Shown one piece after another: positions 51,238 to 63,900 of a DNA stretch of 64,000 nucleotides. Under the pieces are notes generated by a model. That model searched no databases and had not been told where the DNA came from. It saw only the letters and a program-made list of their open reading frames with translations. The stretch covers positions 626,635,740-626,699,739 of the forward strand of contig NC_081415.1 of NCBI RefSeq assembly GCF_030272615.1, written 5' to 3'. This DNA comes from Cryptomeria japonica (taxonomy: Eukaryota > Streptophyta > Pinopsida > Cupressales > Cupressaceae). Every line of letters starts with the position of its first letter. Position 1 is the first letter of the stretch. The position numbers and the translations under genes are program-made.

Positions 51238-54200
51238 TTTCGACCTCTGCAACTTCTTCAACTTGTTGCCCAGTTGCAACCTCTTCTAATTGTTTAGGAG
51301 TGCCCTCTAACTGCTCTGCATCCTAGATGGCATATTTTATTGTCCATTCATTGTACACATCATCAGTGGGCCATGTGAAATTAATCACTTTTGCTTTAGC
51401 CTTGGTTAACTTTTTCCATGAATTCCTCATCTTGTTAACCTCTTAATTGAGAAAACCATAATGAGATTTGATTCTCTCTATCTCCTGAATTGTTATAACA
51501 AAAAAGGAAGCATCATCTAAGTCAACAATGCCTTTAATCTTGGTTGACAATTTGGCCTCTAATTCCTTGAGCCACACTTGTTTGTCCTTCAGTTGATCTA
51601 GGCAGGCAAAAACTCTTGGGAGCAACTCAAAAACCTGATCAGTATATTCCTTTTTATACAAGTTAATTTTCCTATCAGCATTATCCACCACTTCTGCTAG
51701 TTTCACTAGATCCTTGGTGGTATCACAAATGGATTTGATGATAGGATTGGCCCCTGCTTCATCATAAGAGGCACAAATAGACTCCAAGTTCTGCTCTCTA
51801 GGCCTCCATTTGTCAAAAATAGGTGTCAGAATGGCTTTATCTCCACTGAGCTCATTCCTCATTTCCAAAATCTTGCTTATATTACTGTATATCAATGAGG
51901 CACTCATTGTATCTGCAAAACTTGAAATAGTAGCCCTTACTCTCTCCTCATATTTCTTTGTATACAAGGCCTGAGCCTGTTTTAAATTCTCTAGCTCTTG
52001 AGGAGTAATCTCAACCATTTGAGAGCTGGAAGGTGCTGGAGATGGTGGGAACTCAATGATGGGGCTGGTAGGTGGAGGTCTTGCAGGGGAAGAGGAGATC
52101 ATCAGTGTTGAAGACTCGCCTTGATGGTACTGTCCTGTCAACTGGCTCTGCAACTTAGCAATGATGCTATCCTTACCTCTTACCTCCTCCTTAGCACTAT
52201 TGTAGGCCTTCAAAACTGTCTCCAACTTGACTTGGAGGACCTCTTTTTCCTTGGCTTCCTTTTCTGCTACTGCAACACTAAATTTTGCAGTCTCTAGCAT
52301 AGTGCTAGTGGCTTCTACCACCCCTATGTTCTGCACTCTCTTCACTATCATTCCACCAAGGTAGCTTGACCCTGGGGTATCTTTGCTTCTCTTACTCTCA
52401 TATCTCTTGAGAGACCACATGATGAGTGCAACATTATCCTTGCTAAAAGTAATTCCCTCCATGGGCTTGGTCTCCTTTCTCATTGCCTCTAGTACCAGGG
52501 CATCTGCTATATCCCACTCAGGTAGAATAAGCACTCCAGCTTGTGCCACCATATCTCTTCATTGCTTAGGAGTGATGGTCTTAAATTCTTCCATCATCTC
52601 TTATTTTATTTCCTCCTCCACCAGGGGTGGATCTTTGTTAGGTTGCTCACCTTTTCTCTTCTCACATCTTGCATTGTACTTATCTATATTTTGTTTCCAT
52701 ATAAACTGCATAAATGCTCCTGATGAGACAAAATTGTTGTCAGCGAAGAAGTCATCACTTGCCTGCTTTATCTCAGGATCCCACTCCTAGCCTTTAAATT
52801 TAGTGGTAGTGATGTTCATTTCAGCAGCAAGGGGTTCTTCTGGCATACCCTTCTCTACTTCATCATATGTATAGGCAATTTCTCCTAGATTGCCTAATTG
52901 TAGAAGTTGCTCAACTGCTGCTTGCTCATCGCCTATGTGGATAGGGGATTGGGATGGAGAGTACAAAGGTGTATTAGATTGTACTTCTTTCCCTACTCTC
53001 TACTTCTTTGGGCTCTCTTGGATGTCAATGATATCTTGTATCTTCCTCTTTCCTTTGGAGGTAGAGGGCTCCCCTGTTGTAGGCATCAACACACTATAAC
53101 TAGATTTCTTGTGCAGGGTGTAGTCACCAGGAGGGATTGCTTTGGTGGAGGTAGACCTACTGAGAATCATTCTTGCCTTTTTAGGGTTGCTTTTAATCAC
53201 ACCTTCCCTCTTCTCCTTCAGGGTTTGCATCACATCCTCAAAGCAAACAATTAAAAACTTTATTTTCTCCTCCAAAGGGGAAAAGCTAGACAATGGGTCA
53301 TAGCTGGCATCAAACTAATGCACAAAGTCTAAGGCTTTCTTATAAGCCACCCATTTCTCCTTCCTCAGTTCCTGCTCATCCAAATCAAATTCATTTCTAA
53401 TGAGGTCTTCAGGAAACTGAAATTGATGGGGTCTACCTCTGCATGCTACTCTCTTTCTAAACATGCCATTAAAGAAGTCTTCTGGATTGGCACACCTGGA
53501 TATTGCAATTGACAAATGATAAGGTTTGAGAAAATCCTCAAAACAATTCCAACCTCCCTTAGTTATTACAAATTGGTGGGCTATGGCAACCATAGGGAAA
53601 ATGGTCCCTTTACCCCTACCTGTCAGTTTTGCCTCTTGTACGTTACCAATTTGTCTAAGGACTTCTACAATTCCCACTTTGAGAGGGACCTAATAGGCCA
53701 ACAAGAATGGAGTGCCTCTGAAACCAAAAACTTTGAAAACTGTTGAGATTGGGTACAGATAAATGTCACCCCAATTGTGAACAATCTTTATGCTCTCTAC
53801 AAATTCTTTTGGTCTAATGAAATCTAAAAGAAGCTTTTGGGGATTCTTGGGTTCTCCGAACAGAGGAGAGTCCTAATCTTGGATACAAAATATTTATCAA
53901 ACTTCAAGAAACTAGCATCCTCTCTATCCCATGACAAGACAGTACTCCATAGTTGTACTGGCATCTTTTCTCCTTCCTTCTCTTTGATAAGGTCCAGTCC
54001 ACTGGCAAAGTAATCACCTCCTTTGAAAAGAAATAGATGCATTAGGAGTGAGTACCATCCAAAAGGCCTATCCACCTTTCCATTCTTTATTCCTACTAAC
54101 CCTCCATGGATATCATCAGCAATGAATGAAGCATAATCAAATGTTACTGCAAGGGAAGGATTTAAAATCTGAGCAATCATTAACAAGTAGTGATTGGGCA

Positions 54201-54870
54201 TATTCGCTTCAACATCTTCTCCCAAAACTTGGCAAAGTGACCAATACATTCCCTTAGCTCTGAGGGTAAACAAATTTAATGAGAAGGGCTCTTCTATGTT
54301 GGGTCCTACAACAGTCAACCCACCTATCTTCACAAAAAATTCCTTAAGAGGCCCACTCCTAAGATGATTCCTCTATGCACTGTATACTTGAGCTAATGAT
54401 TTGAAATTTATGGGTTCAAGAAAATTTGTAAACTCATTTAGCCCAAAAGCACTTCTGAATTCTTCAGTATTAATCTCAATAAGGGTTTTTCCATTTATAT
54501 CCTGAATGCTTCTTGTGACTGGATCATAATTAAGTGCAATTTGGGTCAACAGATCCATATCCATAAATACCCCTGGGACTACCAGCTTCCCTACATCTAA
54601 TTCCCAAATATTGTTTTGTGGGGCTAGAGAATTCCTCATTCCAAATCCAACCTTAAATAACCCCAACCAAGACAATCCGGCTTGCGGATCTCTCAACTAG
54701 TTACCCTTGTCATATAGCCCTTCTCCTATTTTCAAACGAGGAGCTCTAGGCACTAATTCTTTTGCTTTCGATGCCTGATTAGTTGACAACGTCAACTGCT
54801 CAAGAAATTCATCACAAATGGTTCTCTTCGGATAATTGACTTTCCCAGAAAATTCCCTCTTAGGTGCCAT
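51238..54870 (-). pseudogene. Retroelement-associated ORF of unknown function, copy B
   Basis: ATG at 54870 (MAPKREFSGK) opens a track of about 1200 codons ending with TAA near 51238, with stops near 54699, 54370, 53822, 52605 and 51440. Early: a block ALNYDPVTRSIQD like copy A. Middle: a hydrophobic, Trp-rich helical region (54330-53830), then VHNWGDIYLYPISTVFKVF (about 53780), again matching copy A. C-terminal half: Pro/Ser-rich stretch (about 52090-52025), coiled coils (52280-52140 and 51990-51500) and an acidic Gln/Glu-rich tail. No named domain. It precedes the Gypsy-1 PBS and gag on the same strand, as an extra ORF in or upstream of the LTR. Confidence 0.6.
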
Positions 54871-55250
54871 TTTGAAAAATGTAAGAAATCAAAATACTAC
54901 CCCCAAATAGTTATGTGACAAATCAATATCTTATTTTAAACACACCACAAATGAATTGCTACACGAGAGTACAAGAAAACCTATTTTTAGCTCGAGTGAA
55001 TCCACTCTGCAACTAAATTGACTTGCTCTGTATTTGAAGAAAATGGCTATGTATCTGCTCCTCTGCAATATTTCTTTAGAAAGATACCTTCATCCGATTG
55101 ATAGGAAATCATATATGGTACCCGGGCTCTTAATTGCAACATTGATTCCACATGCTTCGACCGTCCCTTCAGATTTGAATTCATGAGAGAATTCGTATTT
55201 TCGCTCCAATGGGCCATTTGATTCCTGCAATTCTTTCCTTTCGTTCTTTT
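54871..55250. other. Leader/promoter region of ORF copy B
   Basis: No gene. Minus-strand upstream sequence between the start codon and the first inverted repeat. Confidence 0.4.
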
Positions 55251-56685
55251 GCAACTTCGCGAATCATAACCTTCAGGTAATTTCATCCTGCGAAATAGCA
55301 CCAATCGTCTAATCAAAAGGAACCCGATCGACCGTTATACTTACTTAACAGTCTTGCCTCCGCACTGGGCCCCACCTTCTTTTCACCATTTCGCAGACTT
55401 TATCTTTCGAGCACTTCTCCTTCACGAAATAGTGCCAGGCGTTAGATGGAACTCTAACTGCTCGATTTTTAACTTTGACCGAAACCGTCAACATCTTTAC
55501 TAACTGCGCCTTTACTTTGACTGCTAGTGGTTTTTCGCTATTTTACGAAGCTTAAACATCTATCAATTTCAGGTTGTGAAACAACATGAAGTGTTGGATC
55601 AATTTAGAGATGACCATCCTTTAAGGGAAACCTTTATGCTTGCTTTACTTACACCGCCTTTTCATTGGCTACTGGCTACCATGTGGCACTCAACCATTGG
55701 CTTTCGAAAACCCTTCACGTTTAATTCAACGTCAGCCACGTGTCTCTCCTTTATACCACCGGTTTCACCTTGGCGGGCCTACAGCTTCTTCTAAAACCAC
55801 GTGTCCATGGGCACGTCACCATCTATCATAACACCTGGATGAACCCTTTTTACTTTTGCTATTTCATGAAGCATATCCTTCAAGCATCTCGCAACCGTGA
55901 AATAGCACTGGCCGTTGGATCAAAACAAAGTCGATCCTCTTTTAACCTTATGTTTTATCTGCCTTTGGGGATGAAAAACCTTTTCGCCATTTCGCAGGGT
56001 ATAAAGCATGAGCATCTCATCCTTGCAAAATCACGCGGGCCGTCAGATCATTTTCTACTTGTTCAGTGCTTAACCATTTGAACAGACTCCAACAGATGTG
56101 GGCCCTCCGACTCAACCTCGAACACCTAGCATCTAATCACTTTCAGAGCTGACATGTCAGTCTTTCATTTGCCGAGAGAAAACACTGGGTTCCAATTAAT
56201 TTTTACCACTTGCATCTACCATGTCACCTCTTATCCCACAGCATGACTCACCTTTTAACTCTTAGACCCGGCTTGCTAACTATTGTAGCCTATGCCACGT
56301 ACCACCATCTTACTCACCCTCTCAACCAGCTGGACCGTCTACTTGGAATGCTAGGTCATTTCGCAACTTCGTGAAAGATAACTGTCGAGCATTTTCATCC
56401 TGTGAAATAGCGCAAACCGTTAGATCAAAAGGGACTTGATCACCTTTTAGTTACTTAGACAATCCTCACATGTAGGGTCCCACCAAATGCTTTCGCCATT
56501 TCGCGAAAGGTATTTTTCTTGCAAGTTCAGGTTGCGAAATAACGCTAGCCGTTGGATCTTGGACAAGATGAGACCTCTTTAGACCGGACCAAAATCGCCA
56601 TTTAGAACGCAAAGCCTTTTTGCAACTTCATGGGTTTTAAACCATGCGCAACTTCACCTAGCAAAATAGCAAAAACCATAGATCC
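55251..56685. repeat. Eight dispersed 75-bp units with inverted ATTTCGC/GCGAAAT arms
   Basis: Units near 55251, 55380, 55528, 55852, 55979, 56356, 56490 and 56608 each run CGCCATTTCGC, about 40 bp of loop, GCGAAATAGCG, then GCCGTTGGATCAAAAG or a variant. The arms are nearly complementary, so each unit can form a hairpin. The array lies upstream of minus-strand ORF copy B, like U3 subrepeats. Confidence 0.8.
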
Positions 56686-57000
56686 ACCTGAGAGATGCAC
56701 ACCACTTACTGGGCCCGACAACATTAGGAAGAAAATACATAAGGCATAAATTTTACGATTAATTGACATGACCGCCTAGGCAAAAGACAAGGGGGGACAC
56801 TTCCTATGACCCCAGGACCCATTACTTAAGTGGATAAAGTAACGAAGGAAAAGAAACCAAAGGGTTTTTTATCAGACATTAAGCGATTTAAGATCAAAAC
56901 CCTAAACCCTTAAGACCCAACACAGACCTGAAGCAATTGATAATGTGTCTTACTCAAAATTTCAAAATCATAACCAATCATGGGAAAGGAAAACCCATTT
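56686..57000. other. Junction region, no gene
   Basis: The end of the inverted-repeat array meets the truncated RT of Gypsy-2. A candidate LTR start in minus-strand sense is TGTGTTGGGTC at 56924, not verified. Confidence 0.3.
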
Positions 57001-57830
57001 TTTAAACAGTGATAACGGAAACAGTTGGCACTTTTATACCAATTGGGCTATGAAGCACCTTATGGATTGTAATCTCCCTTGTAGACTTCTAAGTTGTTTG
57101 AGTGTAGCAGGTGATGGCATGTCTAAAATAGCTTTCAATTTCTCTGGATCTATCTCAATTTCACGATTGGATACAATGAAGCCCAAGAGTTTACTAGAGG
57201 TTACCCCAATTTTTTTATTTTGGACTTAGTCTTACATTGTATTGCTCAAGTCTATCAAAGATCTTAGCCAATATGTTTAAGTGACTACCCTTGTTTTAGA
57301 TTTTGCTAGCAAGTCATCTACATAATCTTCCATGATTGTGTGTATCATATCATAAAACAAGGTGGTCATTTCTCTTTGATAAGTGGCGCCTGCATTCTTA
57401 AGGCAGAATGGCATCACATTCCAGCAATAGGTTCCCCATGGACAAGTAAATGATGTCTTCGGTTGATCTTCTGGCACAATTTTGATTTGATTATAACCGA
57501 AAAAACCGTCCATGAGTGATAGCATTTCATTTCCAGTTGTTAAGTCCACTATGATGTCTATATTAGGGAGTGGAAAGTCATATTTGGGACAAGCCTTGTT
57601 AAGATCTTTGAAGTCAGTGCAGATCCTAATACCTCCAGTATGCTTGGATATTGGGACTAGATTTGAAATCCATTCAGCATAGTCTATAGGTCTAATGAAA
57701 CCCACATCTAATAAATTTTGTAACTCAATTTTGACTAACAAGGCTATGTGAGGGTGCATTTTCCTGAGTTTTTGTTTGTATGGTTTTACCCCTAGAAGTA
57801 AAGGTAGATGATGCAAGACTAATTATAAGT
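57000..57830 (-). pseudogene. Gypsy-2 reverse transcriptase, truncated
   Basis: The frame 57816-57277 contains the standard Gypsy RT order: GFIRPIDYAEWISNLVPI, then GGIRICTDFKDLNKACPKYD, FPLPNIDIIVD, DGFFGYNQI, FTCPWGTYCWNVMPFCLKNA and an intact YVDD box (57324-57313). Beyond a stop at 57277, similar protein with shifts continues to about 57000 (block resembling LRSLQGRLQSIRCFIAQLV), then is lost at the junction with the repeat region. RNase H and integrase are missing. Confidence 0.9.
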
Positions 57831-58845
57831 CTAATCTAGGCATATCTGCATAAGACCATGCAAAATTGATGGGTCTTTGCTTAAAATTTTTGATAAATTT
57901 CTCTTTTTCCACTAGATCAATGGATTTTGCTAGGTGAATGTTATGAACCTTCTCAACATCGTTGATGTTGATTTCCTTAGTTTCTTCTACCAATAATGTT
58001 GACCGTTCTTTACCAATAGGTAGGGCAGATATTATGTGTTCCGCTTTATCATCACTGTTGTGATTAAGAGAAGAGCTTGCTTCTCCAAAATATGCAGTTC
58101 TGTCTAGATCTACTGCATAGCCAAATTTGTGATCATTATAAGGGAATCCATCCTACACCCAAGAATTCTTCTATAGCTTCGTCATTTTGGAACCAATCTA
58201 ATTGTGGCTCTCCTTCTTGTCCCCAGTCAATCAGACATGGATGCATTAGGAGCAATTCTTTGTCTCTTGTTATTTTAGAGGATCCAGATATCATGCATAC
58301 TTGATTATGATGTGTTGTTTTTTTATCATAAATTAGTGATGGGTTGTCTTCATTGTCAGATGGAAATTCATAGTCACTAGAATCTATGATGCTTTCTATG
58401 TATGTTTCACCTTCCGATTTTGTATCACTTGTTTGCTATTATTCTGGTAACTAAATTTGAGTGGATCTCCTTTGTATTGTGGATACCCTTCTTAAGCTTG
58501 GTATGATTCTTTACAGTCTTGCTTCATCTAATTGAAATGGAGGTGCTAAAGTTGTTTCTCTTGGAAAAAGTATTGACAATAATGATTTGGTTCATCTGCT
58601 AGTGCTAAGCCTGAATCTGTTGCTATGTTTTCTTGCGCAGATGATTCAAGTACTGTACAACTAGATGTCTGTGTGGTAGGTTCTTGCAAGAGTTGTCTCA
58701 TGTCTTTACCATTTGATTCTGTGATAGGAGATGTTGGTAGTCTCTTTCTTTTTTGAGGTGGAAAGAAATCCATCTTTGATGATGGTTGGTCTATAGGTAT
58801 GAAATCTGAGGGTACCCTTGGCCTGTTCAATATATCCAATTCTCA
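57831..58845 (-). pseudogene. Gypsy-2 protease-RT linker
   Basis: Broken frames with Ser/Thr/Lys-rich sequence (58839-58546) and, nearer RT, a conserved pre-RT block with RPINFAWSYADMPRLD near 57840-57890. At least six stops. No enzymatic domain recognised. Confidence 0.55.
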
Positions 58846-59780
58846 TTATCTAGCTTCTATTTTTTGTGGCACATATTTATATCCCAAGCCTTGATTCTTT
58901 GGGTTTTCATATGGCAAAACAAGTTCTAATATTCCTTTCTTTTGTAGTCCTAATCCTGTGGTACCATTATATCCATGTTTTGGTAACATCTTGAAGCCGT
59001 TTCCATATTGATGTAGAGGTATCTTGGGTACTACCATGTCATCCTCCTCTCTATATATGTAGTGATTAATATATTCATTTAGAGACTCTTCTTGTAGATC
59101 TCCCCATCTAATGAAAGAACAAGAATCTGAATATTTTACTATTTCTTTTCCTTTATCTTGCTTCATTATTGTGTTTTGAGGCTTCCCAAAGGATCTGGGA
59201 GAAAATGATGATTGTTTGTCATCTGATGTGCTTGAAATGGAATATTCTCCACAACCAACTTCTTTAATATACAAAGAAGATGTGGTTGGTGTATTTTTCT
59301 GTGTTTCTTTAATTGACAATGATTCCATTTGTATGTGAATAGGAGCTTCTTGATTGTTTGGTATTTTATTGTTTGAGCTTGCCCTTAAATGATTATAGTG
59401 TTGGAAAGGGTTCGGGTCACCATGGACAGTGATCTTTATACCATTGTATGGGAACTTTACACATTGGTGAAAAGTTGATGGTACTACTTGCATTGTATGT
59501 ATCCATGGGCGACCTAACACCATATTGTACCCCAATTCTCTGTCTAGTACTTGAAAGGTGATATTTGTTGTAGTTGATCCCACTTGTACTGGTAAAGTCA
59601 CCATACCTTTGGAAGGGAATTCCTCATCATCATAGAATTTTATATTGATTCTCTTAGTAGAGTCAATATAATGTTCAGAATATCCCAAAGCTTTGAATAA
59701 ATGTAGAGTGCATATGTTGAGGCCCATGCCGCCATCTATTAGTACTCTTTGAACCTTTTTCGGTCGATGAAAGCTTCTAA
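58846..59780 (-). pseudogene. Gypsy-2 protease-like domain and G-patch
   Basis: The protease-like region starts near 59770 with VQRVLIDGGMGLNICTLHLF. The active site is D-G-G rather than D-S/T-G, a form I associate with this plant Gypsy group. It continues with FQVLDRELGYNMVLGRPWIH and KFPYNGIKITV. A Ser/Thr-rich spacer follows. The C-terminal 50 residues (59004-58849) form a G-patch: GYNGTTGLGLQKKGILE, then QGLGY. G-patches bind nucleic acid or helicases and are known next to some retroviral proteases. The 293-residue frame is intact to the stop at 58846. Confidence 0.75.
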
Positions 59781-60580
59781 GTGCAACAGATCATTATGCA
59801 TGAGTCGGTTTGTAGGAACATCTTGTTTAGTGAATGTGACCTTTGAAGGTGACAAGTTTCCCACCATTGATTGAAATGTCTTCTCATCAATGTCCCTAGC
59901 AACAACCAAATCTTGTAAGGCTTTATCTAGGACTGCTTTATGGGCTGGTGATATGCGCAACAACTCAAATAATGAAATTTATGGTGGAGTTCTCTTCAAT
60001 TGATCCACCATATTATAGTTTTTATTTATTGAAGGTTGGTTTGAAGGTACTCCTTCTAATGTGACTTTTGTTCTTCTAGTAATGATGACACAATCTTTGC
60101 TTTTGGGATTTACTATGATTGTAGCTACCATTTCATGTCCTTCACTTAGTGTGTTAATGGCATAATCAAATGCTACATTGGTATAATTGGTAGTATTGTC
60201 TTGTGCATTAGAACTGGAAGCCTTTCCTTTGTCATCTTTTACAAAAGGATCTTTGAAAATGGTATGATTTATATTTGGTGCTTTATTATCCATTGTAATG
60301 TCACCTTGATCCATGCGGTCTTGGATGAGGTTCTTCAATTTGTAGCAACTTGTTGTTTTGTGACCTTTATTACAGTGATATTCACAGACGTCATTGTCAT
60401 TCCACCAAGCAGGCTTAAATGGATCTGGTTCATATGGCCCAACTTCCGGTAAGGCTATAGCATTGCTCTGTATCAACCTCTTTAGTGCCGATTCAATAGG
60501 TTCTCTGAGGGGTGTGAAGTTCCTTGTAGGTGCACCTATCCATGGAGGCCTTGGATTATTTGACTGTAGTACTGTTCAAT
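59739..60580 (-). pseudogene. Gypsy-2 gag C-terminal part
   Basis: From 60580 leftward: PRPPWIGAP, FTPLREPIESALKRLI, PDPFKPAWWND, and a CEYHCNKGHKTTSC knuckle at 60386-60345. An Asp/Asn-rich linker, a stop at about 59978, and a helical segment LRISPAHKAVLDKALQDLVV (59963-59900) lead into the protease. The N-terminal gag core is missing because a plus-strand LTR begins at about 60565. Confidence 0.75.
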
Positions 60581-61607
60581 TTATTTTTCCCTGGTCTAAG
60601 TGTTTGGTGGGCCTAGATGTTTTCGCTTTTATCCAGCAGTGCGGGGCGCGAAGGACACTTGGCATCACGACGTTGCTCCCTCGGTTCATTTTTGGCATCC
60701 AGTTTTTAAAGCAGCGCAATGGTGACAATTGACAATGTGTGCTGACTATTTTCAGTGGGCCCACCTGTTAGCGCAGTATGTGAGCGGTTTCTCGCATTTG
60801 TGTCTTTTTTAGCAACCCATCCATGATTAGCCGAATCTTTTCAGTTCATGGTAGTATGCGGACTGTTACAGGCAAAAAATGGAATTTTAGGGGCCGTTTT
60901 GTTGGGTATGACCTTTGTAGCGACATAGCTTATTTTTTCTGTTCAAGGGAGTTATACCATTTTGGCATTTTGGGGGAGTTGTTTTCAGGAGTGGGAGCTC
61001 TTTAAATGTTGTTTTTTCCCTTCTGTGAGGGGGTTCAAAACTTTGAAAAGAAATTTTGCTAAGTAGGAGTCTTTATTTCCAGCCTTTTAAAACTATTGTG
61101 GTCCTACTTGAGGAAGGTTATTCAAATTGTGCCTGCGGCCTTTATAATGGCTCTTTCAATATGCTTTTGATGGTATGTTCTGTGTTGTTGCGTCAAAACT
61201 CCAATAACTTTGGGAATATATCCATCTAATATTTTTCCAATTGAACTATGTCTCATACTTGTTATCTAGTAAATGCATGATGAATATTTCTTTATGTTGC
61301 AAATAGATTTGATTGTAACTTCTGATTATGTTCTTGATTCGGACTTGTAGATTGTTGAATAAGCTTATAGAAGTTATATGTTTCTTGATTTCTGTATGTT
61401 CATTGTCTTTTAATGATCTGGCATATCACTTCAGTAGTTTAGTGTTACTACTTTAAGGGTGTTTGTTTCCTTTCCCTTTTCTCAAAACCCAAGGAAGAGC
61501 CGATTTCTCAATCCCGGAGGTCATTCAGTGTAACCTGCGCAAATCGGTCCCCAGCATTGAATTTCCCATAAGGCTGTTTGTTTCCAAAGAAAAATTTAGA
61601 GTCAACA
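60565..61607 (+). mobile_element. Gypsy-B 5' LTR (plus strand)
   Basis: A candidate start TGTAGTACTG at 60565 cuts Gypsy-2 gag, and a candidate end GAGTCAACA at 61607 lies 10 bp before the PBS. Length is about 1.04 kb. No gene inside. No target duplication or second LTR is available because the element leaves the window, so the start is uncertain. Confidence 0.5.
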
Positions 61608-61617
61608 GTTCTTTTTC

Positions 61618-61635
61618 TGGCACACTCGGTGGGAC
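61618..61635 (+). other. Gypsy-B primer-binding site
   Basis: TGGCACACTCGGTGGGAC, a form common as the leader start of plant Gypsy elements; the tRNA was not assigned. Confidence 0.6.
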
Positions 61636-61666
61636 TGAATTATTTTAAATACATCTCAACTAGTTT

Positions 61667-63520
61667 ATGAGTCATAGGCCTGTCACCAAGAGTCAAACGG
61701 CCTTACACCCTCACCTTCTTTTTCCTCCATTGGTGACCATCCATTCAGCCGCAGTTTCACCTTCTCAGGGCCTCCCCACAATCATACACGCTGTGATGGC
61801 ACAATTTCCTCCCCAAAACTTTGTGACTTGGGACAATGGTAGCCCCCTCATTCCCCCAGTTCCACCCGTAGTCTGGGGAGCCATTTCGGAAGCCGCACTT
61901 AAGGTCGTTCCCAAGTTCACAGGAGAATGTCATAAAACCCCTGGGGAGCATATGTAAGATGTGGCTACTATCTGCACTATCCATGGCATCACCAAGCAGA
62001 ATGTAGCTTTGAGGTTGCTCGTAGTGTCTTTCAAAGGAAAAGCTTGGGACTAGTTTAGATCTTTAGGTCCTAGTACTATAGGGGATTGGGATTAGTTGGG
62101 GGATCATTTCTTTCAGAGATTCTCAGATAAAGTTGACAGATCGTCCCTAATGCACTAGCTCATTACAATCAAGAGGGCTCCTACAGAGGTATTAACTAAT
62201 TTTAATTTGAAATTTCAATGAGCCTGGCAAAGGATACCATTGTCTACCCGCCCTCCTGCAGATATGGCTTTCGTATTCTATCTAAAAGCTTTTAATTTTG
62301 ACATATCAGTGATGATTCAATCCTTAGGAGGTAACACTCTTCCGTAGGCATTTGATATAGCTGTTCAAGCTGAAAATAACTTTATTGACACTAGAAAGCT
62401 AGCCCCTTGCCCTATAATGCCAGTTTTCCCTAAAATATCTACCCAAGTCATGAAGGAAGCCGCTCTAAGCACCTCCGCTCCACAGTCTATGTATTCTTTC
62501 CCTACTCCCCAAACTGCTTCTCTGGCTGTTGAAGTTAATGATATGAAAAATCTCTTGAGATCCTTCTCCAATGAAATTGTCAACCTAAAAAGGGCCTAGG
62601 TTTCACCCACCAAGCCTCCTTTTTAGAAAAGTTTCCAAGGAAACTGACCTCCATACCAACATCCTAATCATCGGGCTGAGAAACCTCTTCCGTCGAATGG
62701 CCAAATAGTCCCAGTTCCCAATCCATTGCAGGCCATCCACCCAACCATTGGTAGAGAATTGACTGTTGGTCAAAATAATTTGGTGGACGACACCAACTCT
62801 TGGTGTTTCCCATGCAACAATGCTCATACTTCAAGGAATTGCCCAAGGGGAAATTTGCAACAGAAGGTCACAGAATAAAGAAACTTAGGCATGATGTTGG
62901 ATCAATTCATGTACACATCTCTAGTTATGGACAATGCGGATTTTGTCGCTTAGATGCAAGGAATGTCATTACAAAAAGAAGCGGAGATCGCCCCTGATCA
63001 TGCACTTTTTTCATCGATGGAGGACGAGGACACAGTGCTGACCAATGATGCAGGTGCTCCAAAATATGGAACCCCTATTGTGCATTCGGATTACAATCTT
63101 TTCTCTAAAAGGCATTTGACCAGGGAGGACGTCAGTAATATGAGATCAGTGCCCATAAACCGACCCCTCAGAGCCACCAGTCATTAGTTCCGCCTATCCT
63201 AGGAAAGAGTTCATCCCTTATAAACTGAAAGAGCCAAAGGTCCTCACGCTCCAGCGCTGGATGTAGTGGAATAATTGAAGAAAGCTCCAGCTCATGTCTC
63301 TTTATGGGACCTCCTCAGTATCCCAAAGCACAAGAATAGGCTAAGAGAGGCATTGTCTCATGATCAGAACGACGCAGGTGCGGTAGCTCCGCCACCCGTT
63401 CAGACTGATGGAGTGGGTTGCCACCCAGCAATTAGTAAAACACGCTCCTCTATCGTGTTGACAAAATGAGAGCTCGACCTCCGCTACCCAAGAAGAAGGT
63501 AAGACTAAGCCAAATCCTTT
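61667..63520 (+). pseudogene. Gypsy-B gag
   Basis: ATG at 61667 (MSHRPVTKSQ). A Pro-rich N-terminus is followed by a Gag core from about 61880: ALKVVPKFTGEC, then ATICTIHGI, KGKAWD and a GDHFFQRFSDKV block near 62100. A Pro/Ser linker and a knuckle-like CFPCNNAHTSRNC (62804-62842) follow, then an acidic and basic C-terminal stretch. About ten in-frame stops occur, most explicable by C-to-T or G-to-A changes. Gag would assemble the particle. Confidence 0.75.
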
Positions 63521-63900
63521 TTAACTTACCCTTATAGTTGGAGATAAAATTTTTCATAACTCCATAATAGATTTTGGGGCTAGTACCACAGTCATGCCTA
63601 AGCAAATTGCTGAAGTATTAAACATTAAGTATGACCCTTTAAGTAAAGGAGTAATGCAGCTCAATGGTAATAGGGTTCAGACAGTAGGTCTCATCAAAAT
63701 CCTGCCCTTGATGTTATTTGCATGTCCAAGTATAAAAGTATCTCAGGAAGTAGTGGTCATCGATATTCCTCCCGTCTTTGGGCTCTGTCTGTCTCGAGAC
63801 TTTACTGCTAAAATAGGAGGCTATATGACCCTAGATTGGTCCCACCTTATCCTCTATACCTGACATGGCGCTAAGATGAAGATCCTTTCAGAACCCCTTC
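63521..63900 (+). pseudogene. Gypsy-B aspartic protease
   Basis: The catalytic site reads IIDFGASTTVMP (Asp at 63570-63572), with Phe in place of the usual Ser/Thr, a change one C-to-T step from Ser. The later block FGLCLSRDFTAKIGGYMTLDW matches the Gypsy protease L-S-R-D motif. A stop at 63861 follows. The remaining bases to 64000 continue the polyprotein and leave the window. Confidence 0.75.

Noticed and set aside
56895-56916. Telomere-like CCCTAAACCCTTAA
   Set aside because: Only about two units; too short to be a telomeric block.
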